Assembly (NCBI GenBank): GCA_028873795.1
Contig: JAPPNP010000025.1
Span: 5,930 to 69,929, forward strand
Source: Chloroflexota bacterium
GTDB taxonomy: Bacteria > Chloroflexota > UBA11872
Direction of reading: 5' to 3'
Length of the DNA stretch: 64,000 nt
Shown here one piece after another: positions 1 to 7,875 of this stretch (position 1 is the stretch's first letter; each line of letters begins with the position of its first letter). Both the position numbers and the translations under genes were made by a program. The notes beneath the pieces were generated by a model that saw only the letters and a program-made list of their open reading frames with translations, was not told the origin of the DNA and did no database searches.

Positions 1-312
1 CACCACACGCGGGGCGCGGTGGCTGGGGGCGGCTCGGCGCGCGGGGGCGGCCGCGGGGCCGCCCTCGCCCGCCCGAGTCCCGGCGCCATCCGCGCCTGCG
101 GCGCCTTGGGCGCCGTCGTCCAGCGGCGGCGCGCTGGGCATGACAATGGCCAGGGCCACGTAGACCAGCAGCCCCACGCCGCTGGAGAGAAACACGGCCA
201 CGACCCAGAGCATGCGGACGATCACCGGATCCACGCGCAGGTATTCCGCCATGCCGCCGGCAACGCCGGTGAGCATGCGATCGACCTGGCTTCGGTAAAG
301 GCGTTGGGTCAT
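1..312 (-). CDS. PspC-domain membrane protein, 3' end outside window
   Basis: The minus strand read from an ATG at 310-312 stays open to position 1 and gives 104 residues; the stop lies beyond the window. Residues 3-60 match the PspC fold: a basic start (QRLYRSQVDRMLTGV), then GGMAEYLRVDP and one hydrophobic segment at about 33-58 ending in IVMP. PspC domains sit in the cytoplasmic membrane and in other bacteria belong to envelope-stress (phage-shock) systems; no such partner is visible here. The rest of the visible protein is a low-complexity Ala/Gly/Pro/Arg tail. It is divergent from the cyclophilin that starts at 458. The family call is firm, the role is inferred. Confidence 0.85.
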   Translation of the reverse strand, partial: MTQRLYRSQVDRMLTGVAGGMAEYLRVDPVIVRMLWVVAVFLSSGVGLLVYVALAIVMPSAPPLDDGAQGAAGADGAGTRAGEGGPAAAPARRAAPSHRAPRVV

Positions 313-457
313 GGCGCGTCCTGTCGTCAGGGTTGACCAGATTCGTCCGGGCCAGTTTAGAACGGCAACGTCACCAGCGCCGCGCCCGCACGCGACACTG
401 GGGCGAACGCGCTGCGACAATGCCAATGGCGCGGATGCGGGCGAAGGGGCGTGGGAA

Positions 458-1120
458 ATGTGGCGACTTGCACTGGTGGCGTTGCTGTTGGTTGTCGTGG
501 CCGTGGGGTGCGGCGAAGCCGAACCTGAAGGGCCCAAGACCTACACCGCCTATCCGACCATGGACATTCCCGCCGGTGAGCCCTGGGTGATCATCACCAC
601 CAGCCTGGGGCGTATGACCTTCACGCTCTTTTCCGAAGAGGCGCCGCTAGCCGTCAACAACTTCCTCTTCCTGGCGAATGAGGGCTATTTCGACGGGGTG
701 ACCTTCCACCGATTGATCCCCGGCTTCATGGTCCAGGGCGGCGACCCCAGCGGCACGGGAACGGGAGGCCCGGGCTACTCCTTCGAGATCGAGCCGCCGC
801 AACGGCCGTATGTCCGGGGCGGATTGGCGATGGCTAACAAGGGCACGCCGAATTCCAACGGCTCGCAGTTCTTCATCATCCTGGACGACCTTACGGACCA
901 GGGCCGGCTGTCGCCGGACTTCACGCTCTTCGGCCAGATCAAAGAGGGGCACCAGGCGTCGTTCAACACCCTGGCGAAGATTGAGGCGGTGCCGGTCGGC
1001 ACGGCGACCGACGGCGAGTCGTCGGCGCCGCAGCAGGAGATCACGATATCGGAAATGAAAACCGGCGTGACGCTCAACTGCTCCGGCGAGGGGGCGATCG
1101 GATTCACCTGCAAGCCGTGA
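458..1120 (+). CDS. Lipoprotein cyclophilin-type peptidyl-prolyl isomerase (copy A)
   Basis: Cyclophilins catalyse cis-trans isomerisation of Xaa-Pro bonds and help extracytoplasmic proteins fold. The 220-residue product starts with a lipoprotein signal whose lipobox VAVGC places the lipidated Cys at 18, followed by GEAEPEGP. The cyclophilin domain spans about 43-205. Active-site stretches are intact: FHRLIPGFMVQGGD at 83-96 (catalytic Arg85, Gln93) and NSNGSQFFI at 132-140. Two Cys near the C-terminus could form a disulfide. The reading frame is open upstream to 311, but the ATG at 458 is chosen because it begins the signal peptide exactly as in copy B and follows GAAGGGG at about 442-448. 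A near copy lies 857 bp downstream. Confidence 0.92.
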   Translation: MWRLALVALLLVVVAVGCGEAEPEGPKTYTAYPTMDIPAGEPWVIITTSLGRMTFTLFSEEAPLAVNNFLFLANEGYFDGVTFHRLIPGFMVQGGDPSGTGTGGPGYSFEIEPPQRPYVRGGLAMANKGTPNSNGSQFFIILDDLTDQGRLSPDFTLFGQIKEGHQASFNTLAKIEAVPVGTATDGESSAPQQEITISEMKTGVTLNCSGEGAIGFTCKP

Positions 1121-1314
1121 GGGCTCGGTGCCGACGCGGCGTGCTCGGCCGTCGGCGCTGGAGTCCCGCACTGACGTGAACTGACCCCCGAGCGAGGTGA
1201 GGGGCGTGGCTGGCACGACTGAAGGCTCACCCGCCGCACGACCCGAGTGCGACAAAGCCTGGAACGCGCTGCGACAATGCGGCCGGCGCGGATGCGGGTG
1301 AAGGGTTGAGTGAG

Positions 1315-1983
1315 ATGTTGCGACTCGCACTGGTGGCGTTGCTCGTGGTTCTGGTGGCGGTGGGATGCGGTGAAGCCGAGCCAGAGGGACCCAAGACCTA
1401 TACCGCCTATCCGGCCATGGACATTCCCGCGGGCGAGCCCTGGGTGATCATCACCACCAGCCTGGGGCGCATGACCTTCACGCTATTCTCCGAAGAGGCG
1501 CCGCTGGCGGTGAACAACTTCCTATTCCTGGCCAACGAGGGCTATTTCGACGGGGTGACCTTCCATCGCCTGATCCCGGGCTTCATGGTGCAGGGCGGCG
1601 ATCCCAGCGGCACGGGAACGGGAGGCCCGGGCTACTCCTTCGAGATCGAGCCGCCGCAACGGCCGTATGTCCGGGGCGGATTGGCGATGGCTAACAAGGG
1701 CACGCCGAATTCCAACGGCTCGCAGTTCTTCATCATCCTGGACGACCTTACGGACCAGGGCCGGCTGTCGCCGGACTTCACGCTCTTCGGCCAGATCAAA
1801 GAGGGGCACCAGGCGTCGTTCAACACCCTGGCCAAAATCGAGGCGGTGCCGGTCGGCACGGCGACCGACGGCGAGTCGTCGGCGCCGCAGCAGCAGATCA
1901 CGATTTCGGCGATGAAGACCGGCGTGACGCTCAACTGTTCCGGTGACGGTTCGACCGCGGCCGGATTCAACTGCCGGCCCTGA
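1315..1983 (+). CDS. Lipoprotein cyclophilin-type peptidyl-prolyl isomerase (copy B)
   Basis: This is a tandem paralogue of the gene at 458-1120, 222 residues, with the same lipobox (Cys18), the same GEAEPEGP start after the Cys and the same active-site motifs (FHRLIPGFMVQGGD, SNGSQFFI). The ATG at 1315 is preferred over an in-frame TTG at 1306 because AAGGG at 1301-1305 is then well spaced. The sequence before the start, with GAACGCGCTGCGACAATGC near 1262, also matches the sequence before copy A, so the duplicated unit included upstream DNA. Bases 1603-1832 are identical to 746-975, whereas the 5' half differs at many synonymous positions. It is probably lipid-anchored on the outer face of the membrane and has the same activity as copy A. 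Confidence 0.92.
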   Translation: MLRLALVALLVVLVAVGCGEAEPEGPKTYTAYPAMDIPAGEPWVIITTSLGRMTFTLFSEEAPLAVNNFLFLANEGYFDGVTFHRLIPGFMVQGGDPSGTGTGGPGYSFEIEPPQRPYVRGGLAMANKGTPNSNGSQFFIILDDLTDQGRLSPDFTLFGQIKEGHQASFNTLAKIEAVPVGTATDGESSAPQQQITISAMKTGVTLNCSGDGSTAAGFNCRP

Positions 1984-1995
1984 GCGCCGCATGTG

Positions 1996-2018
1996 GGGGC
2001 GGGTTTCAAACCCGCCCC
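1996..2018. repeat. GC-rich palindromic repeat, possible bidirectional terminator
   Basis: A perfect 11-bp inverted repeat (GGGGCGGGTTT / AAACCCGCCCC) with a one-base centre lies 12 bp after the copy B stop and 7 bp before the end of the convergent gene at 2026. A related palindrome is at 58600-58627. It could form a strong hairpin in transcripts from either side, but no T-run follows, so a terminator role is inference. Confidence 0.6.
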
Positions 2019-2025
2019 TAGACGC

Positions 2026-2955
2026 TCACCGCACGAACCAGCGGATGGCGTGGCGCGACTCGCCGTCCTGGAAGCGCAGCGTGTAGGGATCGCATATGCG
2101 GCGGATCACGCGGCCGTCGGCGCGCAAGATCAGCCAGCCGAAGTCCCAGGCCCGCGTCGCATAGCGCAGCGGGATCGACGCCCGAACCCGCGGCAGCGGG
2201 TGTGTGCCGGCGATGAATAGCCGCTGCTCGGTGTAGTAGTAGCTCGACCCAACCTGGACGAAGACCTCGTGGTCGGTGGCGGCGGCTCCCGGTTCCGCCA
2301 GATCGGCGCAGAGCCCCCGGACCGCGGCCTTGACCTCGCCGCCGTCGGCGCAAACCTCGCCCAGCGCGTCCGGCGAACCGTGTACCACCGTGCCCGCGGC
2401 GTCGTGCGCCAGCACCTCGGTCCAGTTGTCCCGTACCAGAAAGTCGAAGTGCTCGAAGTCGTAGATGAAGGTGCTGCTCGGGGCGTTGGTCTCGGCATCC
2501 CAGCTGTCCAGCACGTGGTACTTGGGCATGTCGGGATGGCTGTCGATGGGCGCCGCGCCGGTCGCGGCGGCGCTCGGCCGTCCGTCCAGATGCGGTCGCG
2601 CGATCGCCTGCGTGCCGTCCTGGTTGTAGAGGAAGAATGACATCGACGGCCGCGGGCCGAACGCCTCAGGGAGGCTCACCGGCTGTCGCAGCGTCATGAT
2701 GCCGGCCGTCCACCGATCCTCGATCAGATAGGTCGTCCGAAACTCCGCGAACTCGCGCACGACCTCCGGGCTGTCCGACGACGTGTCTACGTGCTCGTTG
2801 TGGCGAAACTCCGTGCCGATGTGCAGGTCGGCGCCCCGTCGAATGGCGTCGGCCAGCGCCTCCACGCTGCCGTCGCGTACACGCCGCTCGGCGTCCAGCG
2901 AGAGCGCCCGGACCAGGCGGCTTGGGGTGCTGGTGGCAGGTGAATCCGGGATCAC
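2026..2955 (-). CDS. Uncharacterised 309-residue soluble protein
   Basis: I do not recognise this family. The GTG start at 2953-2955 overlaps the stop of the upstream membrane-protein gene by four bases (GTGA), so the two are probably translationally coupled. The protein has no signal peptide or membrane span, is acidic and rich in aromatic residues, with stretches such as EFRHNEHVDTSS, FFLYNQDGTQ, FIYDFEHFDFLVRDNW and VGSSYYYTEQRLF. The even pattern suggests a beta-rich globular fold. The same frame is open upstream to 3576, but that part is opposite-phase shadow of the membrane gene. No function is proposed beyond a likely link with the membrane partner. Confidence 0.7.
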   Translation of the reverse strand: MIPDSPATSTPSRLVRALSLDAERRVRDGSVEALADAIRRGADLHIGTEFRHNEHVDTSSDSPEVVREFAEFRTTYLIEDRWTAGIMTLRQPVSLPEAFGPRPSMSFFLYNQDGTQAIARPHLDGRPSAAATGAAPIDSHPDMPKYHVLDSWDAETNAPSSTFIYDFEHFDFLVRDNWTEVLAHDAAGTVVHGSPDALGEVCADGGEVKAAVRGLCADLAEPGAAATDHEVFVQVGSSYYYTEQRLFIAGTHPLPRVRASIPLRYATRAWDFGWLILRADGRVIRRICDPYTLRFQDGESRHAIRWFVR

Positions 2956-3875
2956 GCGGTCCACTCGATGCGACGGCCGATCGCGCGACCGAAAAGACGC
3001 GGGATCCAGCGCGAAATCAGAAGCAGCGGGCGCGCGAACAGCGGCACCGGCGGCGCCCCCTGCTCGGCCCGGCGTTGCTGCTCCTCGGTCCAGAGGTCCG
3101 AATACATGCCGTAGGTGGCCGTGATGAGGAACGGCCGCACCAGCTTGATGGTCGCCCACACCAGTGGCGGCAACATGGCTGCGTACGTCGCCCTGGTTCC
3201 GGATGCTTCGTCCAGCGTGAAGGCCAGCGTCGTCAGCACAATCGCCAGCGGCACCGCCGTGGGCGCTGACGACACGACGAAGGTGCCGAATACGATGGGA
3301 AATCGCCGGCCGCTCATGCGCCACGACTCGATCGTCGCCAGCGTGGCGGGCAGGTTGCCGTGCACCGCGAAGAACGGCGCCAGGAGCGTGCGCGAGTGGA
3401 TGTAGAGCGCCGCGACGCCGATCAGCACCACCCAGGCGGCCGTCACCACCACGCCCAGCCCACCTTCGACCGGCGCCTCGTTCCGCTGCCACTCGAACAG
3501 ATTCAACAGGACCAGGATCGGCGCCCAGAAGATGACCGTGGTGTGCACGTTGGTCCACAGATATCGCGGGAGCCACCAGAGTCCCTGGCGCATTGCGCTG
3601 ATGAAGCCGAGGCGCACGCCATGAAACCCGGCGGCCACGGCAATCATCACCACCACCGGCGCGGCCGACGCCGAGATGGCGTTAAGGACGTAGAGCGACG
3701 CCGATCGACCGAATCCTTCCGGCAAGTCGGACGCTGTGACATAGGCGGCGACCGCCGCCGGCGCGGCAAAGGCGCTGAGGATCTGGATATACAGCCATGG
3801 ACTCTCGCGCAGGATGCGCAAGCCGCGACGCGTGTAGCCCAGCGACCCGGTCCACGCGGCGACAAGGCTTGCCAT
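2952..3875 (-). CDS. Polytopic membrane protein of unknown function
   Basis: The 307-residue product contains about six hydrophobic segments, for example around 31-45, 68-85, 112-126, 145-160, 195-220 and 235-250, separated by short basic loops, and ends in a soluble basic tail (RWIPRLFGRAIGRRIEWTA). It has no transporter signature that I can name; the Trp/Arg-rich loops and spacing recall the loosely defined membrane families annotated as DUF or glycerophosphodiester phosphodiesterase membrane domains. It starts with ATG at 3873-3875 and is followed by the overlapping gene at 2026-2955, so the pair probably forms a two-gene operon. Confidence 0.75.
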   Translation of the reverse strand: MASLVAAWTGSLGYTRRGLRILRESPWLYIQILSAFAAPAAVAAYVTASDLPEGFGRSASLYVLNAISASAAPVVVMIAVAAGFHGVRLGFISAMRQGLWWLPRYLWTNVHTTVIFWAPILVLLNLFEWQRNEAPVEGGLGVVVTAAWVVLIGVAALYIHSRTLLAPFFAVHGNLPATLATIESWRMSGRRFPIVFGTFVVSSAPTAVPLAIVLTTLAFTLDEASGTRATYAAMLPPLVWATIKLVRPFLITATYGMYSDLWTEEQQRRAEQGAPPVPLFARPLLLISRWIPRLFGRAIGRRIEWTA

Positions 3876-4232
3876 GCGTCAGCCGATCACCCGCTGCGAA
3901 GTCTGATCGCCGTTGCCATGCTCGGGTCGCCGTACCGCCTGCGCGTAGATCGGACGCTCGCCGCGTGCGCTCCGGCAAGCCGGGCGCGGGGTGCCCGCGG
4001 GCGCCACTCGCATCCCGCTACCGGTCCTCACGGGAAGGGTCGTTTGGTCCCATGCAACGCCCGATTCTGGCATAGCCGCGCGAGCTGACGTTGCCGCCAC
4101 CGGTTCGGTCATTGCGCCCGCGCGCTGCAGGCTGTCGGGACGCGGCGTGACGGCCGGCGAGTCGCTTCGCGGCGACTCCGGCGGGCTATGCTTCGCGAAT
4201 CTGGCCAAACGGGAGCGCCATCAGCGTCTGAC
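3876..4232. other. Intergenic region with no supported gene
   Basis: This 357-bp stretch separates the divergent membrane-protein gene and the HAD gene. Short open frames on both strands have no recognisable motif and Arg/Pro/Ala-rich composition typical of GC-rich noncoding frames. An inverted repeat near 4153-4182 (GGCGAGTCGC / GCGGCGACTC) may form a hairpin. I see no RNA gene or clear promoter. Confidence 0.5.
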
Positions 4233-4937
4233 ATGCCGGGTTCAACCATCCACGTCGTGTTCTTCGACATCGACGGCACCTTGGTCGATCACGCCGGGGC
4301 GTCGCGCGCCGGAGCGCTCGGTCTGTTCGACCGGCACCGAGACCGGCTGACAGATTCGGACGAGCGTCTCCTTCAACGCTGGGACGATCTAACGGAAGTG
4401 CATTTCGATCGCTACCTGCGGGGCGAAACGTCGTATGCGGGCCAACGCCGCGAGCGAGTTCGCGGCCTGTTCCACGTCACGCCGAATGAGATGCCCGACG
4501 CCGAAGCCGATGAGATCTACGCGGTCTACCGCGAGATATATGAGCAGAGCTGGGGAGTGTTTCCGGATGTCATCGACACCCTCGATGCCTTGGCTGGTCT
4601 CCGCCTTGGCGTCATCACCAACGGCGGATCGGTGCACCAGCGGCAGAAGCTTGCCGGGGTTGGCGCGCTGGATCGATTCGCAGCCGTCGTCGCGTCCGAG
4701 GACCTAGGGGTCGCCAAGCCTGACTCGAAGATTTTCACGGCGGCCTGCGAGGCCATGGGCGCACCGCCGTCGGCGTGCCTGCACGTCGGAGATCGATTGG
4801 AAGTGGACGCGATCGGCGCCCGCCACGCGGGGCTCACGGGCGTTTGGATTGACCGGCGCAACGAGGGTCCTGGACCGGCGAACGTTGAATGGATAACCAG
4901 CCTGACCGAACTTCCGGCGCTGGTTTTCGAGCGCTAA
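4233..4937 (+). CDS. HAD-family phosphatase (subfamily IA)
   Basis: The 234-residue protein has all four haloacid-dehalogenase motifs: DIDGT at 12-16 (nucleophile Asp12, acid/base Asp14), TNGG at 129-132, Lys162 in AKPDSKIF, and GDRLEVD at 186-192 for Mg2+. A helical cap lies between motifs I and II (about 20-110), as in subfamily IA phosphatases such as phosphoglycolate or pyrimidine-nucleotide phosphatases. The substrate cannot be read from the sequence. The frame is open from 4188, but ATG 4233 puts the catalytic motif at the usual distance from the N-terminus. It is a cytosolic housekeeping or detoxifying enzyme; no operon partner is evident. Confidence 0.88.
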   Translation: MPGSTIHVVFFDIDGTLVDHAGASRAGALGLFDRHRDRLTDSDERLLQRWDDLTEVHFDRYLRGETSYAGQRRERVRGLFHVTPNEMPDAEADEIYAVYREIYEQSWGVFPDVIDTLDALAGLRLGVITNGGSVHQRQKLAGVGALDRFAAVVASEDLGVAKPDSKIFTAACEAMGAPPSACLHVGDRLEVDAIGARHAGLTGVWIDRRNEGPGPANVEWITSLTELPALVFER

Positions 4938-5050
4938 CGCTCGCCGGCACGGACCACCCAGACTCCACGTCTTGCGCCGAAGACGCGGCGCCATGGCCGC
5001 ACGGCATGATGTGAGACCGGAAGTTGCCTCACGATTGCGCCCGTCGCCGC

Positions 5051-6439
5051 ATGCTGCCCCAAACGATTCGGACCAAACGGCTCACCCTTCGACCGCACCG
5101 GCCGGACGACATCCAGGCCATGTCGCGCTACATGGCCGATCCGAAGTTCTCGGATGACACCTCGGCATCGCCGCGGACTGACCCGGAGGCGGCCGCGCGG
5201 GAGTGGTTGTCGTGCGCGCAGCAGCTCGACTGGCGCACCGAGCCTCATTGGGGGATATGGCTCGACCGACAACTGGTCGGCGGCGTCGACCTCCGGATCG
5301 AGGTCTCCAACCGGCGGGCCGAGATTGGCTATGAAGTGGCGCGCGCGCACCGGAATCGCGGGATCGCCACCGAGGCCGCCGCGGCCGTGATCGAGTCCGC
5401 CTTCGCGGCGGAGCCGGATCTGAATCGTGTCTTCGCCAGGGCCGACGCGCGCAACCAGCCGTCAACTCGCGTTCTACGGAAGCTGGGCATGCGCTACGAG
5501 GGCACGTTGCGCGAGCATTCGGCGAAGTCCGGCACGCCTGCGGACGAGGTGCAATACGGGCTGCTGCGTCGCGAGTTCGAAGGCTCGCCGCAGGCGCCGA
5601 AGGGCGCCGCCCGCGGTTGGCCGCGCCTAGGGCTCGATCCGATCCGGATGTTCGATCTGCGGCTTTCGGATCTGCTGCACCTGAACACGTACTTCGTCAA
5701 TACGTTTCTGGAAGACGAACGCGGAAACTGCGGGCTCTTGCGCGAGTTTGGGGATCGCCTGTATGCGGCGCTGATGCCGCTGCCGGACGTGGTCGACCAC
5801 TTCTCGAAGGCCTCGCCCGGGTTCCGCGCCGGACTGCGTGAGGCCGAAGCGCATCCGCTGGAACTCTCGCCCGAGGAGCTGCGATCCACGCAAGAGGCGA
5901 TCCTGCAGCGCTGCGCGTGGAACGTCGGCATGGCCAAGTCGCCGGCGACGTGGGACGCCTTGCCGTGGGGCCATTGGGACCCTCGCGAGATTCACGACCG
6001 CGCCGACGTTCGCAGCCGCGTGGTCCTGGACATCGGCGCGGGCACCGGCCAGGCCACCTTGCGGTGTGCGCCCTACGCCGAGCGGGTCTTCGCGCTGGAG
6101 CCTGTCGGCGTGCTGCGCAAATACATCGAGCGCAAGATGTCGGCGCACGGATTCCGAAACGTCACCACGATCGACGGACTCCTCGAGCGGGTGCCGCTGG
6201 CGGCGAACGCCGTGGACGTGGCGATCTTGACCAACGGGTCGTTCGGTTGGAAGCCGGATGACGAACTGCGCGAGATCGATCGTGTGGTGAGGCGCGGCGG
6301 GACCGCCCTCATGTTGGCGCCCTGCCGACCGAGTGATTCGGAGATCCTGGACCGGATCCGCCGCGCCGGCTACGACGCGTTTGACCTCGAAATGCCGACC
6401 ATGGGGACCTTCCCCGGCTTCATCAAGCGGTACCCCTGA
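5051..6439 (+). CDS. GNAT acetyltransferase-SAM methyltransferase fusion
   Basis: One continuous 462-residue frame joins two enzymes. Residues 3-176 form a RimJ/RimL-type GNAT domain: TIRTKRLTLRPHRPDD at the start, acetyl-CoA motif RNRGIATEA at 101-109, and the family ending EVQYGLLRREF. Residues 195-310 are a mainly helical linker region. Residues 320-462 form a class I SAM-dependent methyltransferase with motif I VVLDIGAGTG at 324-333 and an acidic ALEP after the second strand. The ATG at 5051 fits the GNAT start better than TTG 5024. Substrates are unknown; the fusion suggests successive acetylation and methylation of one target or of related ones. No frame break is visible at the junction. 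Confidence 0.82.
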   Translation: MLPQTIRTKRLTLRPHRPDDIQAMSRYMADPKFSDDTSASPRTDPEAAAREWLSCAQQLDWRTEPHWGIWLDRQLVGGVDLRIEVSNRRAEIGYEVARAHRNRGIATEAAAAVIESAFAAEPDLNRVFARADARNQPSTRVLRKLGMRYEGTLREHSAKSGTPADEVQYGLLRREFEGSPQAPKGAARGWPRLGLDPIRMFDLRLSDLLHLNTYFVNTFLEDERGNCGLLREFGDRLYAALMPLPDVVDHFSKASPGFRAGLREAEAHPLELSPEELRSTQEAILQRCAWNVGMAKSPATWDALPWGHWDPREIHDRADVRSRVVLDIGAGTGQATLRCAPYAERVFALEPVGVLRKYIERKMSAHGFRNVTTIDGLLERVPLAANAVDVAILTNGSFGWKPDDELREIDRVVRRGGTALMLAPCRPSDSEILDRIRRAGYDAFDLEMPTMGTFPGFIKRYP

Positions 6440-6535
6440 CGGTCAATAGCCGTCTGACGGATTCAGTGTCGGAGGTCGCGCGTGGCTGGACTCGACCGCA
6501 ATCGAGGCGCAGGCGTCAACAGCGGTCGGGCCCGG

Positions 6536-7585
6536 CTAGGGCGCAACCATGACCTTGATGCTGCCCGATCCTCGATCGGCGGCCGTGGCAAAGGCCTCGC
6601 GCGCGTCGTCCAGCGCAAAGTCGTGGGTGATCAGTGTGTCGGCAACCTCCGGATTTTGGGCCATCAGCGCCATCGCCTCCTCGAAGTCTGACACGCCGTC
6701 CGGCGTGGCGTAGACCGCGGACCCGGTTAACCTGACCTCTTTCGCCACCAGCCGAAAGAGCTCGACCTCGTTGTGCTCCCACTGCACGCCCACGACCGAC
6801 ACCGATCCGCCTTTTCGTACGAACTCCAGGGCGAGGTTCACCGATCGAGCCGCTCCGCCAATGGCTTCGATGACCACGTCCGGTAGCGGCGCCCCATCAA
6901 GTTTGTCGGCGATCTCCTCTTCGGTCGCGGTGTCGTCCACGTGCAGCACGCGGGTGGCGCCAAGCGCCCGCGCGGCCTGTTCCTGCGTCGGGTGGCGCGC
7001 CATGATGGTGATCTCGGCCGCCCCCGCCGCCTTGGCGGCAGCCACCGCGCACAAGCCAATCGTGCCGGCGCCGACGATGCCGACCGAGGGGCGATAGCCC
7101 GGCTGCGTCATTCTCAAAGCGTGCAGGGCCACGGCGACGGGTTCGACCAGCGCGCCTTCGCGGTCGTGCAGATCCTGGCGCAGCGGCACGAGGCACACCG
7201 TCGGAATCTCAAAATAGTCGGCCAGGCCGCCGGCCTTGTCCGTGTAGACGCCCAGCACGAAGTCGCCCTTTTCGCAGATGTTGTAGAAGCCCGCCCGGCA
7301 GTTCCGGCAGACACCGCAGCGAGCGAGCGGCTCTATGGCGACTCGGTCGCCCACTCCAACTCGCGTAGGGCCGTCACCAATCTCCACGACTTCGCCGCAC
7401 ACCTCGTGGCCCATGTAGATCTCGCTGGTGTCGAGACCCCGCCGCAGCCGGCTGACGGTATGGACGTCGCTGCCGCAGATGCCGGCGCTGAGAGTTTTTA
7501 CGACGGCCGTGCCCGGCCGGGCCCGAGGCTCCGGTATCTGTTCCACCAAGACGGCGTCTGTCTTGCTCGCTCTGACCGCTCGCAT
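6536..7585 (-). CDS. Zinc-dependent medium-chain alcohol/polyol dehydrogenase
   Basis: The 349-residue enzyme is an MDR-family dehydrogenase. Catalytic zinc ligands are visible as Cys37 in GICGSD and His60-Glu61 in MGHE; the structural zinc site has Cys90, 93, 96 and 104. The Rossmann motif VGAGTIGLCAV starts at about 167. It oxidises an alcohol or sugar alcohol with NAD(P)+; the overall form resembles sorbitol, threonine or galactitol dehydrogenases. The start is the ATG at 7583-7585, with GGAGGG a few bases upstream; the frame continues upstream but without motifs. It is divergent from another MDR enzyme at 7876 and close to a sugar-uptake operon, so a carbohydrate substrate is likely. Confidence 0.9.
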   Translation of the reverse strand: MRAVRASKTDAVLVEQIPEPRARPGTAVVKTLSAGICGSDVHTVSRLRRGLDTSEIYMGHEVCGEVVEIGDGPTRVGVGDRVAIEPLARCGVCRNCRAGFYNICEKGDFVLGVYTDKAGGLADYFEIPTVCLVPLRQDLHDREGALVEPVAVALHALRMTQPGYRPSVGIVGAGTIGLCAVAAAKAAGAAEITIMARHPTQEQAARALGATRVLHVDDTATEEEIADKLDGAPLPDVVIEAIGGAARSVNLALEFVRKGGSVSVVGVQWEHNEVELFRLVAKEVRLTGSAVYATPDGVSDFEEAMALMAQNPEVADTLITHDFALDDAREAFATAADRGSGSIKVMVAP

Positions 7586-7875
7586 GGAAACCCTCCCCCG
7601 TCCGCGAGGACTGCGGCTTGTCGCAGCGCTGCTGCCCGTCTTCGCCCGTCGCACTTCGCCGCGTGACGCGCCAGCCGAACCGCCGGCGCGGCCCCGCCCA
7701 CCGATTGCGCCGCAGCGTTGTGGCGAGTCCCGCCGCAACCGGCCTGACCCGAAGGCGCACGACATTCTCGCGCAACTATGATTCGGCCGCGAACTACTCA
7801 ACGCCTGAGCAAATGTCCGGCTACAGTAGCCGTGAACATCGACGTTCGGCGCCCTGTGATCGAGGGAGGTGAGGT

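Noticed and set aside
2956-3576. Upstream extension of the 309-residue protein's frame
   Set aside because: It overlaps the membrane-protein gene in another frame and is rich in Arg/Gly/Ala with no motif; the coupled GTG at 2955 is a better start.
5600-5650. Frameshift or assembly join between GNAT and methyltransferase parts
   Set aside because: Both parts are in one frame with no stop and a plausible linker; it remains possible and is listed as a check.
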